This document shows positions 1-8,319 of a DNA stretch of 64,000 nt, piece by piece; the first letter of the stretch is position 1; every line of letters begins with the position of its first letter. The notes below the pieces were generated by a model, which was not told the origin of the DNA, ran no database searches, and saw only the letters and a program-made list of their open reading frames with translations. Both the position numbers and the translations under genes were made by a program. This stretch comes from Candidatus Dormiibacter inghamiae (lineage in GTDB: Bacteria > Chloroflexota > Dormibacteria > Dormibacterales > Dormibacteraceae): positions 1-64,000 of the forward strand of contig JAEKNQ010000035.1 of NCBI GenBank assembly GCA_016464825.1, read 5' to 3'.

Positions 1-8
1 GGCCGCCG

Positions 9-125
9 ATGCGGGCGTCAAGGGGCCCGGCCCTTCGTCGTTACGGATTTTCAAATCCGCTCCTCCTCGTTCCACCCTTTCCTTCGCCTCGACGCCCTGA
101 CCGGCGCCCTGGGCGGGCGCCTGCC
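9..125. repeat. Structured intergenic repeat, copy A
   Basis: This segment matches 4473-4608 in the same orientation in three blocks: a GC-rich first block (9-40), a middle block around 59-79 (GCTCCTCCTNGTTCCACCC) and a last block at 101-125. The last block forms a 7-bp hairpin, GGCGCCC (103-109) with GGGCGCC (115-121). Between blocks one and two is a separate small hairpin, CGGATT (44-49) with AATCCG (54-59). It lies beyond the 3' end of the minus-strand operon. I do not recognise a named family; a small mobile repeat, a structured RNA element or a terminator-like element are all possible. Confidence 0.6.
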
Positions 126-244
126 CCGAGCTACGGCCCAACCGGCCGTTACAGGCAACCAGCTCCACGGCACGGGGAGCCCGGGCCGAAGCATCCACGA
201 TGCTTCCTGCATCGCGCGTAATCGTGCGTTATAAGCCGTGGTCA

Positions 245-733
245 CTAAGTGGGACGATCGATGCGAACGTCGGGCAGATCGCCAGCCAAACGGTTCCAGA
301 GCTCGTGGTCCAGGTCCCGCTTGGCGACGTACAGGTGCGGCGCGTCGGCGGTCACGCCACCAATGGCCTTGAAGGGGCCGCGTTCGCGGTCGCGCAGGTC
401 CAGGTAGACACCGCCCTGTTCGAGACGAGTCCCTTCCTGGAGGACTGCCAGCTGCTCCAATTGTGAGCCGTCCAGCCAGGGCAGCAGATCGTGGATTGTC
501 TTCGACTCGGCGGCGACGAAGCTCTCCTCAGCATGTCCGGGTCCCGTCTCCAGCCGTGGATCATGCAGGTCGTGGTCGAAGTCTTCGGTCTGCTGGTCGG
601 GCCCGCGAGGGTTGGTGAGCTCCTCCCGGCGTACATCATGGGTTTGCGCGTGCCTACCGGCTGGGCCGCCGACATCCGAATAGGGGTTCCGTGCATCACC
701 TGGAGTCTGGTCGTGCTGTCCGCGCCTCGGCAA
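245..733 (-). CDS. Conserved-looking hypothetical protein
   Basis: This is a 162-residue protein of unknown function. It starts at TTG with a strong AGGAGG ribosome site 8 bases upstream, which decides the start. The first 70 residues are hydrophilic, rich in Asp, His and Gly, and probably disordered. Residues about 75-162 look folded, with a charged pattern of alternating Leu/Asp/Arg (for example HDLLPWLDG and VYLDLRDRERGPF). There is no signal peptide or membrane segment. It sits 78 bases after the MetE-like gene on the same strand and may be the last gene of that long operon or an independent small gene. Confidence 0.6.
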   Translation of the reverse strand: MPRRGQHDQTPGDARNPYSDVGGPAGRHAQTHDVRREELTNPRGPDQQTEDFDHDLHDPRLETGPGHAEESFVAAESKTIHDLLPWLDGSQLEQLAVLQEGTRLEQGGVYLDLRDRERGPFKAIGGVTADAPHLYVAKRDLDHELWNRLAGDLPDVRIDRPT

Positions 734-811
734 TTGTGAATCCTCCTAGACGATCTGCTGGTAGCAAGCCATTATTACCCCGACCTGCCTCGCGCGGCCT
801 CGGTGTCCGGC

Positions 812-1954
812 TCATTCCTGGAATGCCAGCGCCGCCCCTTTGACCAGCGACTGCAGTTTTGCCCAACAGATGTCTGGATGGACCCTGCCGAACCCAGCGA
901 AGGTGCCGAAGCCGCAGTCAGTGCCGGCGATGACTCGTTCCGGACCGGCGATCTCGACAAAGCGCCGCAACCGCTGGGCAACGAGATCGGGGTGTTCGAC
1001 GTAGTTGGTGCAGGTATCGATCACGCCTGGGATCAGCACCTTCTCTTCTGGCAGCTTGACACCAAGCCAGGCCTCCCACTCGTGCGCGTGGCGGGGATTC
1101 GCGGCTTCAAAGGCTATCATCGAGGGTTTTGCCCGCAGCACTATCGGCAGGATTTTGCGCAGGTCGATGTCGCTCGTATGAGGTCCCTCGTAGTTGCCCC
1201 AGCAGACGTGCATCCGCACGCGCTCGGCAGGCACGTCGGCGAGGGCGTGGTTCAGGACTTCGACCTGTTCGGCGGCATGCTCCAGGAAGGCCTCCTCGCT
1301 CTCGTCCCGATAGCGGATGTGGCGACCCATAGCCAAATCAGGGCAGTCGACCTGGAGAATCAGGCCAGAAGCCGCTATCTCGTTGTACTCGACCTTCATC
1401 GCCTCGGCCACCGCGTACAGGTAGTCGCGCTGGGTCGAGTAGTACTCGTCAGGCTGGAATACAGCTATCACCCCCGGCGAAGCGGCGGTGAGGAAGGCCG
1501 CCTTCACAGGTTGAGTCCGAGTCGCCTCGACCAGGTGGCGAATATCCGCTCGGACCGGCCCCAGGTCCCGGACTGCGATAGGGCTCCGGCAGATCGGACG
1601 CCGGTAGACAGGGGTCTCGCCTCGACTGGCGATCCGATCCCGGTAGTCAGGGAAAGCGTCGAGATCGGCAGGGACCGCTCGGGGCGCATCGCCCAACTCG
1701 AAGCCTGTCAGGCGGTGGCGCATATAGGTCGCGTAGCTGATCTTGCTCATCTCGCCGTCACTGACCATGTCGATACCGACGGCGACCTGGCGGGCGACCA
1801 CCTCGGCAACCGATTCGCGCAGGATCGCGTCAGCGGCAGCCGCGTCGGTCACCTTTCCGTCGTCCTGTTTTCGGACCACATCGACAACAGCGTCCGGGCG
1901 AGGCAGGCTGCCCACGTGAGTGGTGAGAACCCGCTTGCCGTCAGCGCCCGTCAC
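812..1954 (-). CDS. MetE-like zinc methyltransferase-fold enzyme (cobalamin-independent methionine synthase C-terminal family)
   Basis: A 380-residue protein with the fold of the C-terminal, catalytic half of cobalamin-independent methionine synthase. The thiol-activating zinc ligands are visible as His249 and Cys251 (MHVCWGN) and Cys347 (GTDCGFG). The N-terminus has the family's THVGSLPRP motif. The MetE N-terminal half is absent, as in stand-alone COG0620 proteins, which transfer alkyl groups between thiols and other acceptors or act on small catabolic substrates. The start is GTG at 1954: it overlaps the stop of the upstream gene (GTGA) and has GGAG upstream, whereas an ATG-based extension would run deep into that gene. 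It is the last clear enzyme of the long minus operon. A methionine biosynthesis role is unlikely given its catabolic neighbours. Confidence 0.85.
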   Translation of the reverse strand: MTGADGKRVLTTHVGSLPRPDAVVDVVRKQDDGKVTDAAAADAILRESVAEVVARQVAVGIDMVSDGEMSKISYATYMRHRLTGFELGDAPRAVPADLDAFPDYRDRIASRGETPVYRRPICRSPIAVRDLGPVRADIRHLVEATRTQPVKAAFLTAASPGVIAVFQPDEYYSTQRDYLYAVAEAMKVEYNEIAASGLILQVDCPDLAMGRHIRYRDESEEAFLEHAAEQVEVLNHALADVPAERVRMHVCWGNYEGPHTSDIDLRKILPIVLRAKPSMIAFEAANPRHAHEWEAWLGVKLPEEKVLIPGVIDTCTNYVEHPDLVAQRLRRFVEIAGPERVIAGTDCGFGTFAGFGRVHPDICWAKLQSLVKGAALAFQE

Positions 1955-3525
1955 CAGCCGGCTCCAGCGAATTGCGCAGCGCTTGGCGGCAATGACGGCT
2001 GTGGCAGAGTCGACAGCCAGCCGAGAAGGCGCTCGGCGACCGCCTCCGGCTGCTCCAGAGGTGCCAGGTGCCCGCAGCCAGCCAGCCTCTCCAGACGGCA
2101 TTCGGCTATGCCTGAAGCGAGTTCCTCTTGGACCGCCATCGGGCAGATGTCGTCGTCCTGACCGGCTATGACGATCGCTGGGCAGGCGATCCCCGCCAGC
2201 CAGGGGCGGCTGTCTGGTCGGGTCCTCTGGGCCATCAGCTGGCGCCGGAACGCTTCGACACCCACCGACCGCGCCATGCCTTCGACGCGATCGCGCAGCG
2301 CTCTGTCCGAGTGTCTGGCCGGCGGCAGCAGCACATCAGGTTGCGTAGCCGCGATCTGGCTGAACCGGCCCTTCTCGGCCTCGTCGTGCAGCCGCTCCCA
2401 TTGCAGTAGCTGCTGGTCGTCAGGGGGTCGCGCACTTGAGTTGACCAAGGCGATCCCGATCACCCTTTCAGGCGCGCGCCTGATCACTTCCAGGCAGACG
2501 ATTCCACCCAGCGAGTGGCCGGCCAGGGCAAAGCGCTGCGGCGCGCTTGCCAGCACAGTCTCAGCCATAGCGGCAACCGACTCATCGAGATCGATCCGGG
2601 CCCCCCGGCGCCTGACCCACTCGCTGAGCCTTACCGACACCTCACTCCACAGATCGGCATCGCAGAGCATGCCAGGAACCAGCACCAACTGCAGTCGCTC
2701 GGCGGCGACTTGGGAGGGAGCAAGGGGGCCTGCCTGGGGCGGCTGCGGGGTCAGACTGGCTCGATCTTCGCGCACGGCGCTGGTAAAGGCGGCCAAGGTC
2801 AGCTGGGGCGCCACGAATACGATCCCTGCGGCGCCCCAACTGCGCCACCTGCGAGCTTCTGCCGGACTTCCGACCACAACCAGCACCGGCACCCGCGCCG
2901 CGCTGGCTGTGGCCCGGATGGTTTCCACGGCTGCAGCCACCGACGGATGCTCGGGATCGCCCGGGTGCCCGAGCGAGATCGAGAGGTCGTTCAGCCCGAC
3001 GAGCACCCCGCTCACTCCGGTGGTGGTCAAGATGCCGGGGGCGGCATCGATCGCCTCCGCGTCCTCGATCTGTACGAAGACCAGCGTCTCAGCCGCCGCC
3101 TGCTCCAGATGGCGCGCCAGGGGGACATGGCCGTAGCCGCCAGCCCGAGTCGACAGCGCGAGGCCGCGCCTGCCAAGTGGAGGATAGTGTGCGGCCGCCA
3201 CGGCTGCGCGAGCCGTCGTGCCGTCGATCACGTGGGGGACCGCCACCCCGCGGGCGCCGCCGTCCAAAGCCGCCAGGATCGGCCCAGGATCGAAGCTCGG
3301 TACCCGCACGAGGGCCGGCATCCCGACCGCATCGGCGGCGCGGAGGTGATGCTCGAGCTCGAGTCCTCCGCCCGGACCATGCTCTGTATCGAGGAGGACA
3401 AAATCGAAGCCGGCTCGACCGGCCATCTCCACCTGGGCCGGGGCGGGCATCTTGACGAAGAGGCCGCTGACCGGCTCCAGGGCGCCCAAGCGGCTGGCCA
3501 GAGATCTGTCTTTCAAGCTATTCAT
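1951..3525 (-). CDS. Fusion: HpcH/HpaI-family aldolase + alpha/beta hydrolase
   Basis: A 524-residue protein in one open frame. Residues about 1-260 are an HpcH/HpaI (class II, metal-dependent) aldolase: FDFVLLDTEHGPG near residue 45, VPHVIDGTTA, QIEDAEAIDA and the C-terminal LVGLNDLSISLG are characteristic. A Pro/Gln-rich linker (about 262-280) leads to an alpha/beta hydrolase with nucleophile elbow GHSLGG (Ser338), acidic region GQDDDICP and catalytic His486 (GCGHLAPLEQP). Family members normally occur as separate proteins of about 250-260 residues each. The start ATG at 3525 overlaps the nitrilase-type gene stop (ATGA). The predicted chemistry is reversible aldol cleavage of a hydroxy-acid/pyruvate-type intermediate joined to ester or C-C hydrolysis. 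Both active sites look intact, so this seems to be a true bifunctional enzyme rather than a frameshift join. Confidence 0.88.
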   Translation of the reverse strand: MNSLKDRSLASRLGALEPVSGLFVKMPAPAQVEMAGRAGFDFVLLDTEHGPGGGLELEHHLRAADAVGMPALVRVPSFDPGPILAALDGGARGVAVPHVIDGTTARAAVAAAHYPPLGRRGLALSTRAGGYGHVPLARHLEQAAAETLVFVQIEDAEAIDAAPGILTTTGVSGVLVGLNDLSISLGHPGDPEHPSVAAAVETIRATASAARVPVLVVVGSPAEARRWRSWGAAGIVFVAPQLTLAAFTSAVREDRASLTPQPPQAGPLAPSQVAAERLQLVLVPGMLCDADLWSEVSVRLSEWVRRRGARIDLDESVAAMAETVLASAPQRFALAGHSLGGIVCLEVIRRAPERVIGIALVNSSARPPDDQQLLQWERLHDEAEKGRFSQIAATQPDVLLPPARHSDRALRDRVEGMARSVGVEAFRRQLMAQRTRPDSRPWLAGIACPAIVIAGQDDDICPMAVQEELASGIAECRLERLAGCGHLAPLEQPEAVAERLLGWLSTLPQPSLPPSAAQFAGAGW

Positions 3526-4418
3526 CCGGTTCGGGCTGGCCCTTCGCTCAGGCTCGCGGTTCGATCCGAGACCGTCAGCGGAGGTTGGGCGCTGCCTGTC
3601 TGCTTTGCGCTCAGCGCTGAGTAGAGTTCCGGTCGGCGGTCCCCCAGCACATCGTTGAGGTCGCTCCAACCCTTCCGCCGGGCCAGCGCAAGGTCGACGT
3701 CAGCTGTCGCCGGCCCAGCCTCACACGTCGTCGAGATGACCCAACCTGACTGGTCGATGATTGCCGTGCCAGCAGTCCACTCCTGGCCCCGTTCGACCCC
3801 AACCCTGTCGCAACAGGCGACGAAGACACGGTTGGTACGAGCGGCGGCCATCGCGATGATCACCTCTGGTGGCCGTTCAGCCGGCGGTCGCTCCAGCAGT
3901 GGCCAGTTGGTCGGGACGACGATGAGGTCCGCGCCCATCAAGGCGAGCGTGCGAGTCATCTCGGGAAACTCGAGGTCGTAGCAGACGAGGACACCCAGCC
4001 GGCCGACCTGGGTGTCGAGCACAGGTGGCGCCCCGGCGCCTGGTTCGAAGACGAGCTTCTCTCGCGCCCACAGATGGGTCTTCCGATAGACGGCCCGGAC
4101 GCCTGAGCCATCTACCATCGCGGCACTGTTGTACAGCAGACCGTCAGCTCCCCGCTCGCAAAATCCTCCCACCACGACTGAGGGTCCCCGAGCTGCCGCC
4201 AACGCCCACTCAGCGAAGAGACGATGGCTGGGTGTGATGGCAACCGACGCCGCCTCCTCCCGCGATTCGAAGACGTATCCCGACGTGACGAGCTCGGGCA
4301 GCACCACCACGTCGGCCCCGCCCTGGACGGCCGCGCGAATCGCCTCGACCGACAGACGGCGGTTGCCGGCAAGGTCGGCGATTTGAGGTGCGAGCTGCTG
4401 GCAGATTATTCGGGCCAT
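3522..4418 (-). CDS. Carbon-nitrogen hydrolase (nitrilase superfamily)
   Basis: A 298-residue cytoplasmic amidohydrolase of the nitrilase superfamily, which hydrolyses C-N bonds of amides, N-carbamoyl compounds or nitriles. The catalytic triad is visible: Glu42 (LPELVTSGY), Lys113 (YRKTHLW) and Cys146 (LVCYDLEFPE). Family length is typical up to about residue 270; the last 25 residues (Ser/Thr/Pro-rich) are extra. The gene overlaps the aldolase-hydrolase fusion by 4 bp and so is translationally coupled to it. The structured repeat copy B lies just upstream. The exact substrate cannot be read from sequence; omega-amidase or N-carbamoylputrescine-like activities are alternatives. Confidence 0.9.
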   Translation of the reverse strand: MARIICQQLAPQIADLAGNRRLSVEAIRAAVQGGADVVVLPELVTSGYVFESREEAASVAITPSHRLFAEWALAAARGPSVVVGGFCERGADGLLYNSAAMVDGSGVRAVYRKTHLWAREKLVFEPGAGAPPVLDTQVGRLGVLVCYDLEFPEMTRTLALMGADLIVVPTNWPLLERPPAERPPEVIIAMAAARTNRVFVACCDRVGVERGQEWTAGTAIIDQSGWVISTTCEAGPATADVDLALARRKGWSDLNDVLGDRRPELYSALSAKQTGSAQPPLTVSDRTASLSEGPARTG

Positions 4419-4472
4419 GGCCCTAGTGTCCCGCGCCAGATATTCGTTGGCATATTGCGGCTCCGGACGCCA

Positions 4473-4608
4473 ATGCCGGCGTCAGGGGGCCCGGCCCGTC
4501 GTCGCACGCCCCCGCTGCGCGGGGCCCCCGGCTGGCAAGTGCGCTCCTCCTAGTTCCACCCCTTTCGTGGCCTCTGCGCCCGGACCGGCGCCCTCCGGGC
4601 GCCTGCCA
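4473..4608. repeat. Structured intergenic repeat, copy B
   Basis: This is the second copy of the element at 9-125, in the same orientation. The outer blocks are nearly identical (4473-4505, 4541-4562, 4583-4608), including the 7-bp hairpin GGCGCCC (4587-4593) with GGGCGCC (4597-4603). The middle hairpin differs from copy A in sequence: here it is a GC-rich stem (CCCCGC/GCGGGG) around 4511-4525, so the presence of a stem is kept while its bases change. It lies inside the operon, in the 302-bp gap between the HpsN-like and nitrilase-type genes, which otherwise holds no gene. Confidence 0.65.
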
Positions 4609-4720
4609 CAATCTACTCAACGAACTTCTGGCGCAGGACACTACGCAAATCGGTCCCCGGCGTCGACGCCGAGCACCTGGTCGGCCATCAGGGAGGGATG
4701 CGTCCAGGCGTTCACATCCG

Positions 4721-6052
4721 TTAAGATTCCGATCCGTGCGACAGGCGCGCGAGCCGTCGGGTAGCTGACGCCTCATGGGCGGGCATCAGGTCTGCGCGTG
4801 AGATCTCCGCCACCACCGGCGCGATGGCCGCCACTCCGACTTGGGAGACGATCCGCTGATACGTCAGCGTTTTCAGGTACTTCGCCACCGACAGGCCACC
4901 TGTGTAGCGCGCCGCCCCGGCGGTGGGGAGCGTGTGGTTGGTCCCGATGGCCTTGTCGGAGAAGGCCACTGTTGCCTGAGATCCCAGGAATACAGAGCCG
5001 TAGCTGCGGAGGCGGTCGAAGTACCAGTCATCGCGCCTTGTCTGGATTTCGAGATGCTCGGGCGCCAGACCGTCAACCACCCTGATCGCGTCTTCAGGAG
5101 AACTGACAAGGATGGCTGCGCCGTGGTCGGTCCAGGCACGCCTGGGAATCTCGTCGGCTCCCAGGGCGGCCAGCTCGTCAAGCTGACGATCTATGTCTTT
5201 GACGACCCTCTCGGCCAGCGTCTCGTCTGTAGTGACCAGGATGGCCGGCGAGGTTGGGCCGTGCTCCGCCTGGGCCAGGAGGTCAGCCGCAACCAACTCG
5301 GGGTCAGCGGTTTCATCCGCGAGCACTGTGATCTCGGACGGTCCGGCCAGAAGGTCGATGCCAACTCGCCCAAACAGCTGGCGCTTGGCCTCGGCCACAA
5401 AAGCGTTGCCCGGGCCCACCAGCATGTCGACTGGGCCCATGTCCTCGATTCCGAACGCCATGGCGGCGAGTGCTTGAACGCCGCCAAGGGCGAATATCGC
5501 GTCAGCGCCTGAGGTTGCGATGGAATGCAGAACCGGTGGATGAATGCCCCGACCATCTCGGGGCGGTGAGCACGCCACCACGCGTTGCACACCGGCGACC
5601 TTGGCGACCAGGATTGTCATGAAGGGACTGGCGAGCATCGGCAGCCGCCCTGCCGGGACGTAGGCTCCGACCCGCTCCACAGGCACTTGGCGCTGACCGA
5701 GCTGAACGCCGGGCAGAGTCTCCACCTGGAAGTCCACCAGGGCTCGTCTCTGGTGCTCGGCGAACTGGCGGACCTGCATTTGCGCGAATGCAATTGCCTC
5801 CCGCAGCGCCTCCGGCAGGGACTCTGTAGCGGCATCGATCTCAGCCTGGCTGACTGCGAACTCTCTTGGCGCCCAGTCATCGAGGTCGCGCGAATAGGCG
5901 CGGACGGCGTCCATGCCCTCGCGCTCGACGCGCAGCAGCATCTCGCTGACCTTGGCTGATACGGCCGGGTCGCGGCCCGGTGCCGGCGAGGCGAGCGGCG
6001 CCTTGATCAACCGCAGCTCGACATCTCTGGGCAGCCCCGCCGGCAGGCTCAT
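4721..6052 (-). CDS. Histidinol-dehydrogenase-family protein, HpsN-like
   Basis: A 443-residue member of the HisD family of zinc, NAD-dependent alcohol dehydrogenases. Visible motifs are the [17 protein letters not shown] nucleotide-binding stretch, AGPSE, the zinc/catalytic AQAEHGP and APEHLEI (Glu-His general base pair), SDKAIGTNHTLPT and a C-terminal His in LMPAHEAS. The family includes true HisD and catabolic paralogues such as HpsN (2,3-dihydroxypropane-1-sulfonate 3-dehydrogenase). The lack of any other his genes, the nearby sugar-type ABC importer and a second paralogue at 11280 argue for a catabolic polyol or hydroxy-acid dehydrogenase. It probably oxidises the imported substrate in two steps to an acid. 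Substrate assignment is inference. Confidence 0.85.
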   Translation of the reverse strand: MSLPAGLPRDVELRLIKAPLASPAPGRDPAVSAKVSEMLLRVEREGMDAVRAYSRDLDDWAPREFAVSQAEIDAATESLPEALREAIAFAQMQVRQFAEHQRRALVDFQVETLPGVQLGQRQVPVERVGAYVPAGRLPMLASPFMTILVAKVAGVQRVVACSPPRDGRGIHPPVLHSIATSGADAIFALGGVQALAAMAFGIEDMGPVDMLVGPGNAFVAEAKRQLFGRVGIDLLAGPSEITVLADETADPELVAADLLAQAEHGPTSPAILVTTDETLAERVVKDIDRQLDELAALGADEIPRRAWTDHGAAILVSSPEDAIRVVDGLAPEHLEIQTRRDDWYFDRLRSYGSVFLGSQATVAFSDKAIGTNHTLPTAGAARYTGGLSVAKYLKTLTYQRIVSQVGVAAIAPVVAEISRADLMPAHEASATRRLARLSHGSES

Positions 6053-6107
6053 TCGGATCGGCGCTCAGGCGGCGTGAGAGGTGCTGAAGAGCGCAGAACG
6101 ATGTGGG

Positions 6108-7127
6108 TCACGACTCGCGATCCGGCGTCAACGTGAGAGGCTCGTCGCGCAGGATCTGCGCGAGAACATCGAACTCGTTGAAGAGCATCCAGTCCTCAAC
6201 TATGCGGCCGCCGACGAAGTAGAGCTGCGAGATGCCCCAGAGGTGGACGCGCCTGCCGCTGGGAGGGCCGTACAGCGCATAACCCCGGTGTGTGCCGAGC
6301 GCTGTCCACCGCACCGAAACGCTGAAACCGTCCTCGTCGTTGCCCATCCAATAGATGTCGTCGACGTGCAGGCCGAGGTCGGGAAAGGTCGCAAGCAGGC
6401 CTCGCGCCATCGCCCGGACCTCGGCGCGGCCGTAACCCTCGCGATTGGAAGTGCCGTGCCAGCGCACGTTTGAGGCATAGCTTCTGTCAATGGCGCTCAG
6501 GTTTCGCCGGTTGTAGGTCTCGTGGAACAGCGCTCGCACGACATGCTCGACATCGAAGCCTGAGCGCATGCTGGCCGCGGGGTACCGCTCGGGCTTGCGC
6601 CCACCGCGCAGCCGTTCGACCTCGGTCAGCTCACGCTCTGCCATTGGGCGGCTGAGCCCCGCGTTGCCGAACGTGCGGGCTGCGGCTCGCACGTCGATGC
6701 CGCACTGAGCCAATCGCGCGGCGGTGTTGTGGAGCACCCACTCCTCGTAGATCTCGTTCTCAACCGACACGCAGTTGGCGATCACCCATAGGTTGATTTT
6801 GCGGCGGGTCGGCGGACCCCAACGCCAGGAGCCGAGATGGTAACCAACGTTGATCGCCCGATGCGAAGTGGCAAACCCCTCGTCCTCGTTCCCTGCCCAG
6901 ATCACGTCGTCGGCGTAATGCCTGGTGTCGGGAAAGGCGTGGATGGCCTGAATGGTCCCCTCCACCACGTTCTCGACCCCGTAGTTCGGGCCATGGTCGT
7001 CGTAGACGCGGCAGCCGGCGCTGTAGGTGTCGTAGATGTAGCCGATGTCCTGGTCTTCCCAGATGCGATCGGTTATGCGGATGATGTAGTCGACGATGTC
7101 GACGTAGGTTTCCTCGAATCCGCGCAT
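6108..7127 (-). CDS. Tandem SnoaL-like (NTF2-fold) protein
   Basis: A 339-residue protein made of two SnoaL/NTF2-like domains, roughly residues 5-150 and 205-335. Each has the pattern of a Tyr/His-containing helix, a GxGxE/R stretch, an aspartate-rich DDxxWxGNEDEG or DDIYWMGNDEDG motif, and a closing WVLHN or WMLFN strand. These domains are used as isomerases, cyclases, hydrolases or simple binding proteins. The ATG at 7127 is chosen because GGGAG stands just upstream; longer in-frame starts would add a 58-residue tail without homology. It lies between the binding-protein gene and the HpsN-like gene on the same strand. Its enzymatic role in the pathway is unknown. Confidence 0.8.
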   Translation of the reverse strand: MRGFEETYVDIVDYIIRITDRIWEDQDIGYIYDTYSAGCRVYDDHGPNYGVENVVEGTIQAIHAFPDTRHYADDVIWAGNEDEGFATSHRAINVGYHLGSWRWGPPTRRKINLWVIANCVSVENEIYEEWVLHNTAARLAQCGIDVRAAARTFGNAGLSRPMAERELTEVERLRGGRKPERYPAASMRSGFDVEHVVRALFHETYNRRNLSAIDRSYASNVRWHGTSNREGYGRAEVRAMARGLLATFPDLGLHVDDIYWMGNDEDGFSVSVRWTALGTHRGYALYGPPSGRRVHLWGISQLYFVGGRIVEDWMLFNEFDVLAQILRDEPLTLTPDRES

Positions 7128-7237
7128 GGGCTGCTCCCGCTTGCCCTGATCGGCTGCTCGGAGGTCCTGGCAGCGCTTCGCTTTCACTGAGATAGCAAAG
7201 TCATGCGGCATGGCTCGATTGGCCGGCACCGATGGGG

Positions 7238-7255
7238 AGGCGCCGTGCGGCGCCT
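7238..7255 (-). terminator. Intercistronic hairpin after the binding-protein gene
   Basis: A 7-bp perfect inverted repeat, AGGCGCC (7238-7244) and GGCGCCT (7249-7255) with a 4-base loop, follows the substrate-binding-protein gene within the operon. No T-run follows, so it is more likely an mRNA-stabilising or attenuating stem-loop than a full terminator. Such a stem would explain higher expression of the binding protein than of downstream enzymes. It resembles the last hairpin of the repeats at 9-125 and 4473-4608. Confidence 0.4.
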
Positions 7256-7308
7256 GCCCCTTCAGTGCTTTGAAGTTCGGCTGCTCAGCCCTCTCGGTCA
7301 CGAGTGTC

Positions 7309-8295
7309 CTAGCAGTTGAGCTTGTAGATGTACTGCTGGACTTGCGGAGTGTCGACGTTCTGGGGCGTGGCGATCACGAAGGGCTGACTCTGCTGGCGAG
7401 GCACCGACTTGCCGTTGATCGCGTCGACTGCTGACTGCACTCCGAGCTTGCCCTCGCCGAACGGGTACTGGACCACGTCAGCGGCCAGCGTCTTCTGGTG
7501 CAGCGCCTCCACGATCGGATCGGAGGTGTCGTAGCCGACGATGTTGACCTGGCCTACCTTGTTCGACTCGCGGACCCCGGTAATCGCGCCCTCAGTGTTG
7601 TTCGTCGCCGTCGTGTACACGCCCTTCAAGTCCGGGTGCGCGACAGCCGTGCTGGAGACGATCAGCGCAGCTTGGGACGTCTGGTTCTTGGAATACTGAA
7701 CCCCCAGGTCGTGCACTCCCGGGTACTTCGATTTCAGCTCGTCCTCGAAGCCTCGAAGTCGCTGTTCGCCGATTGGGTTGCCGGCAGCGTTGCTCAGCAG
7801 CACCACCGAGCCCTGGTTGCCCATGAGCTGACCAAGTTTATCGGCGGCCAGCGCACCGCCCTTAACGTTGTCTGACTGGATGTTGGTGACGGCTATGCTC
7901 GTATCTGCCAGGTCACCGTCAATCGCGATGACCTTGATGCCCGCCGCCTTGGCTCGCGCCAGGGGAGCGATCATGCCCTTCGAGTCAGTGATGGAGATCA
8001 TGATTGCGTCAGGTTTCGAGGTGATCAGGGCATTGACTATCGAGGTCTGCGCGCCCAGGTCAAACTGTGGGGCCCCCTGGACCGAGAAATCCACATTGAG
8101 CTTTGCTGCCACCGATTTGGCTCCGCAGGCAACCGTGGAGTAGAACGGATTGCCGGTAAGGCCCGGCACATAGACGATCTTCTTCTTGGGGCCGCTGCTC
8201 GCGGAAGTCGAGGAATTGGATGTGCCGCCACAGCCAACGAGGACCAAGGTGGTCAGAAGTGCGACTACCGCCGCTGCCGTTCGAAATTGCCTCAC
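7309..8295 (-). CDS. Sugar-type ABC transporter substrate-binding lipoprotein (RbsB/periplasmic-binding type I)
   Basis: A 328-residue exported lipoprotein that captures the substrate outside the membrane. The N-terminus has a positively charged start, a hydrophobic stretch and the lipobox LVGCGG (Cys22). After a Ser-rich linker the mature part shows periplasmic-binding-protein type I features: KIVYVPGLTGNPFY, PDAIMISITDSKGM, AGIKVIAIDGD and IVGYDTSDPIVEAL. Length is normal for RbsB-like proteins. It is followed on the same strand by the SnoaL and dehydrogenase genes and preceded by its permease with a 24-bp gap. The ligand is likely a sugar, polyol or derivative; the exact ligand is not readable. 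Confidence 0.92.
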   Translation of the reverse strand: MRQFRTAAAVVALLTTLVLVGCGGTSNSSTSASSGPKKKIVYVPGLTGNPFYSTVACGAKSVAAKLNVDFSVQGAPQFDLGAQTSIVNALITSKPDAIMISITDSKGMIAPLARAKAAGIKVIAIDGDLADTSIAVTNIQSDNVKGGALAADKLGQLMGNQGSVVLLSNAAGNPIGEQRLRGFEDELKSKYPGVHDLGVQYSKNQTSQAALIVSSTAVAHPDLKGVYTTATNNTEGAITGVRESNKVGQVNIVGYDTSDPIVEALHQKTLAADVVQYPFGEGKLGVQSAVDAINGKSVPRQQSQPFVIATPQNVDTPQVQQYIYKLNC

Positions 8296-8319
8296 GAAAT
8301 TCTTGTCTCCCCTTGTGTC

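Noticed and set aside
803-2161. A 452-codon plus-strand open frame opposite the MetE-like gene
   Set aside because: It is a GC-driven mirror frame; the minus strand shows clear MetE-family motifs, a ribosome site and operon overlaps, while this frame has no family features.
2515-3624. A 369-codon plus-strand open frame opposite the aldolase-hydrolase gene
   Set aside because: The opposite strand has intact aldolase and hydrolase active sites; this frame is Arg/Pro/Gly-rich without motif or start signal.
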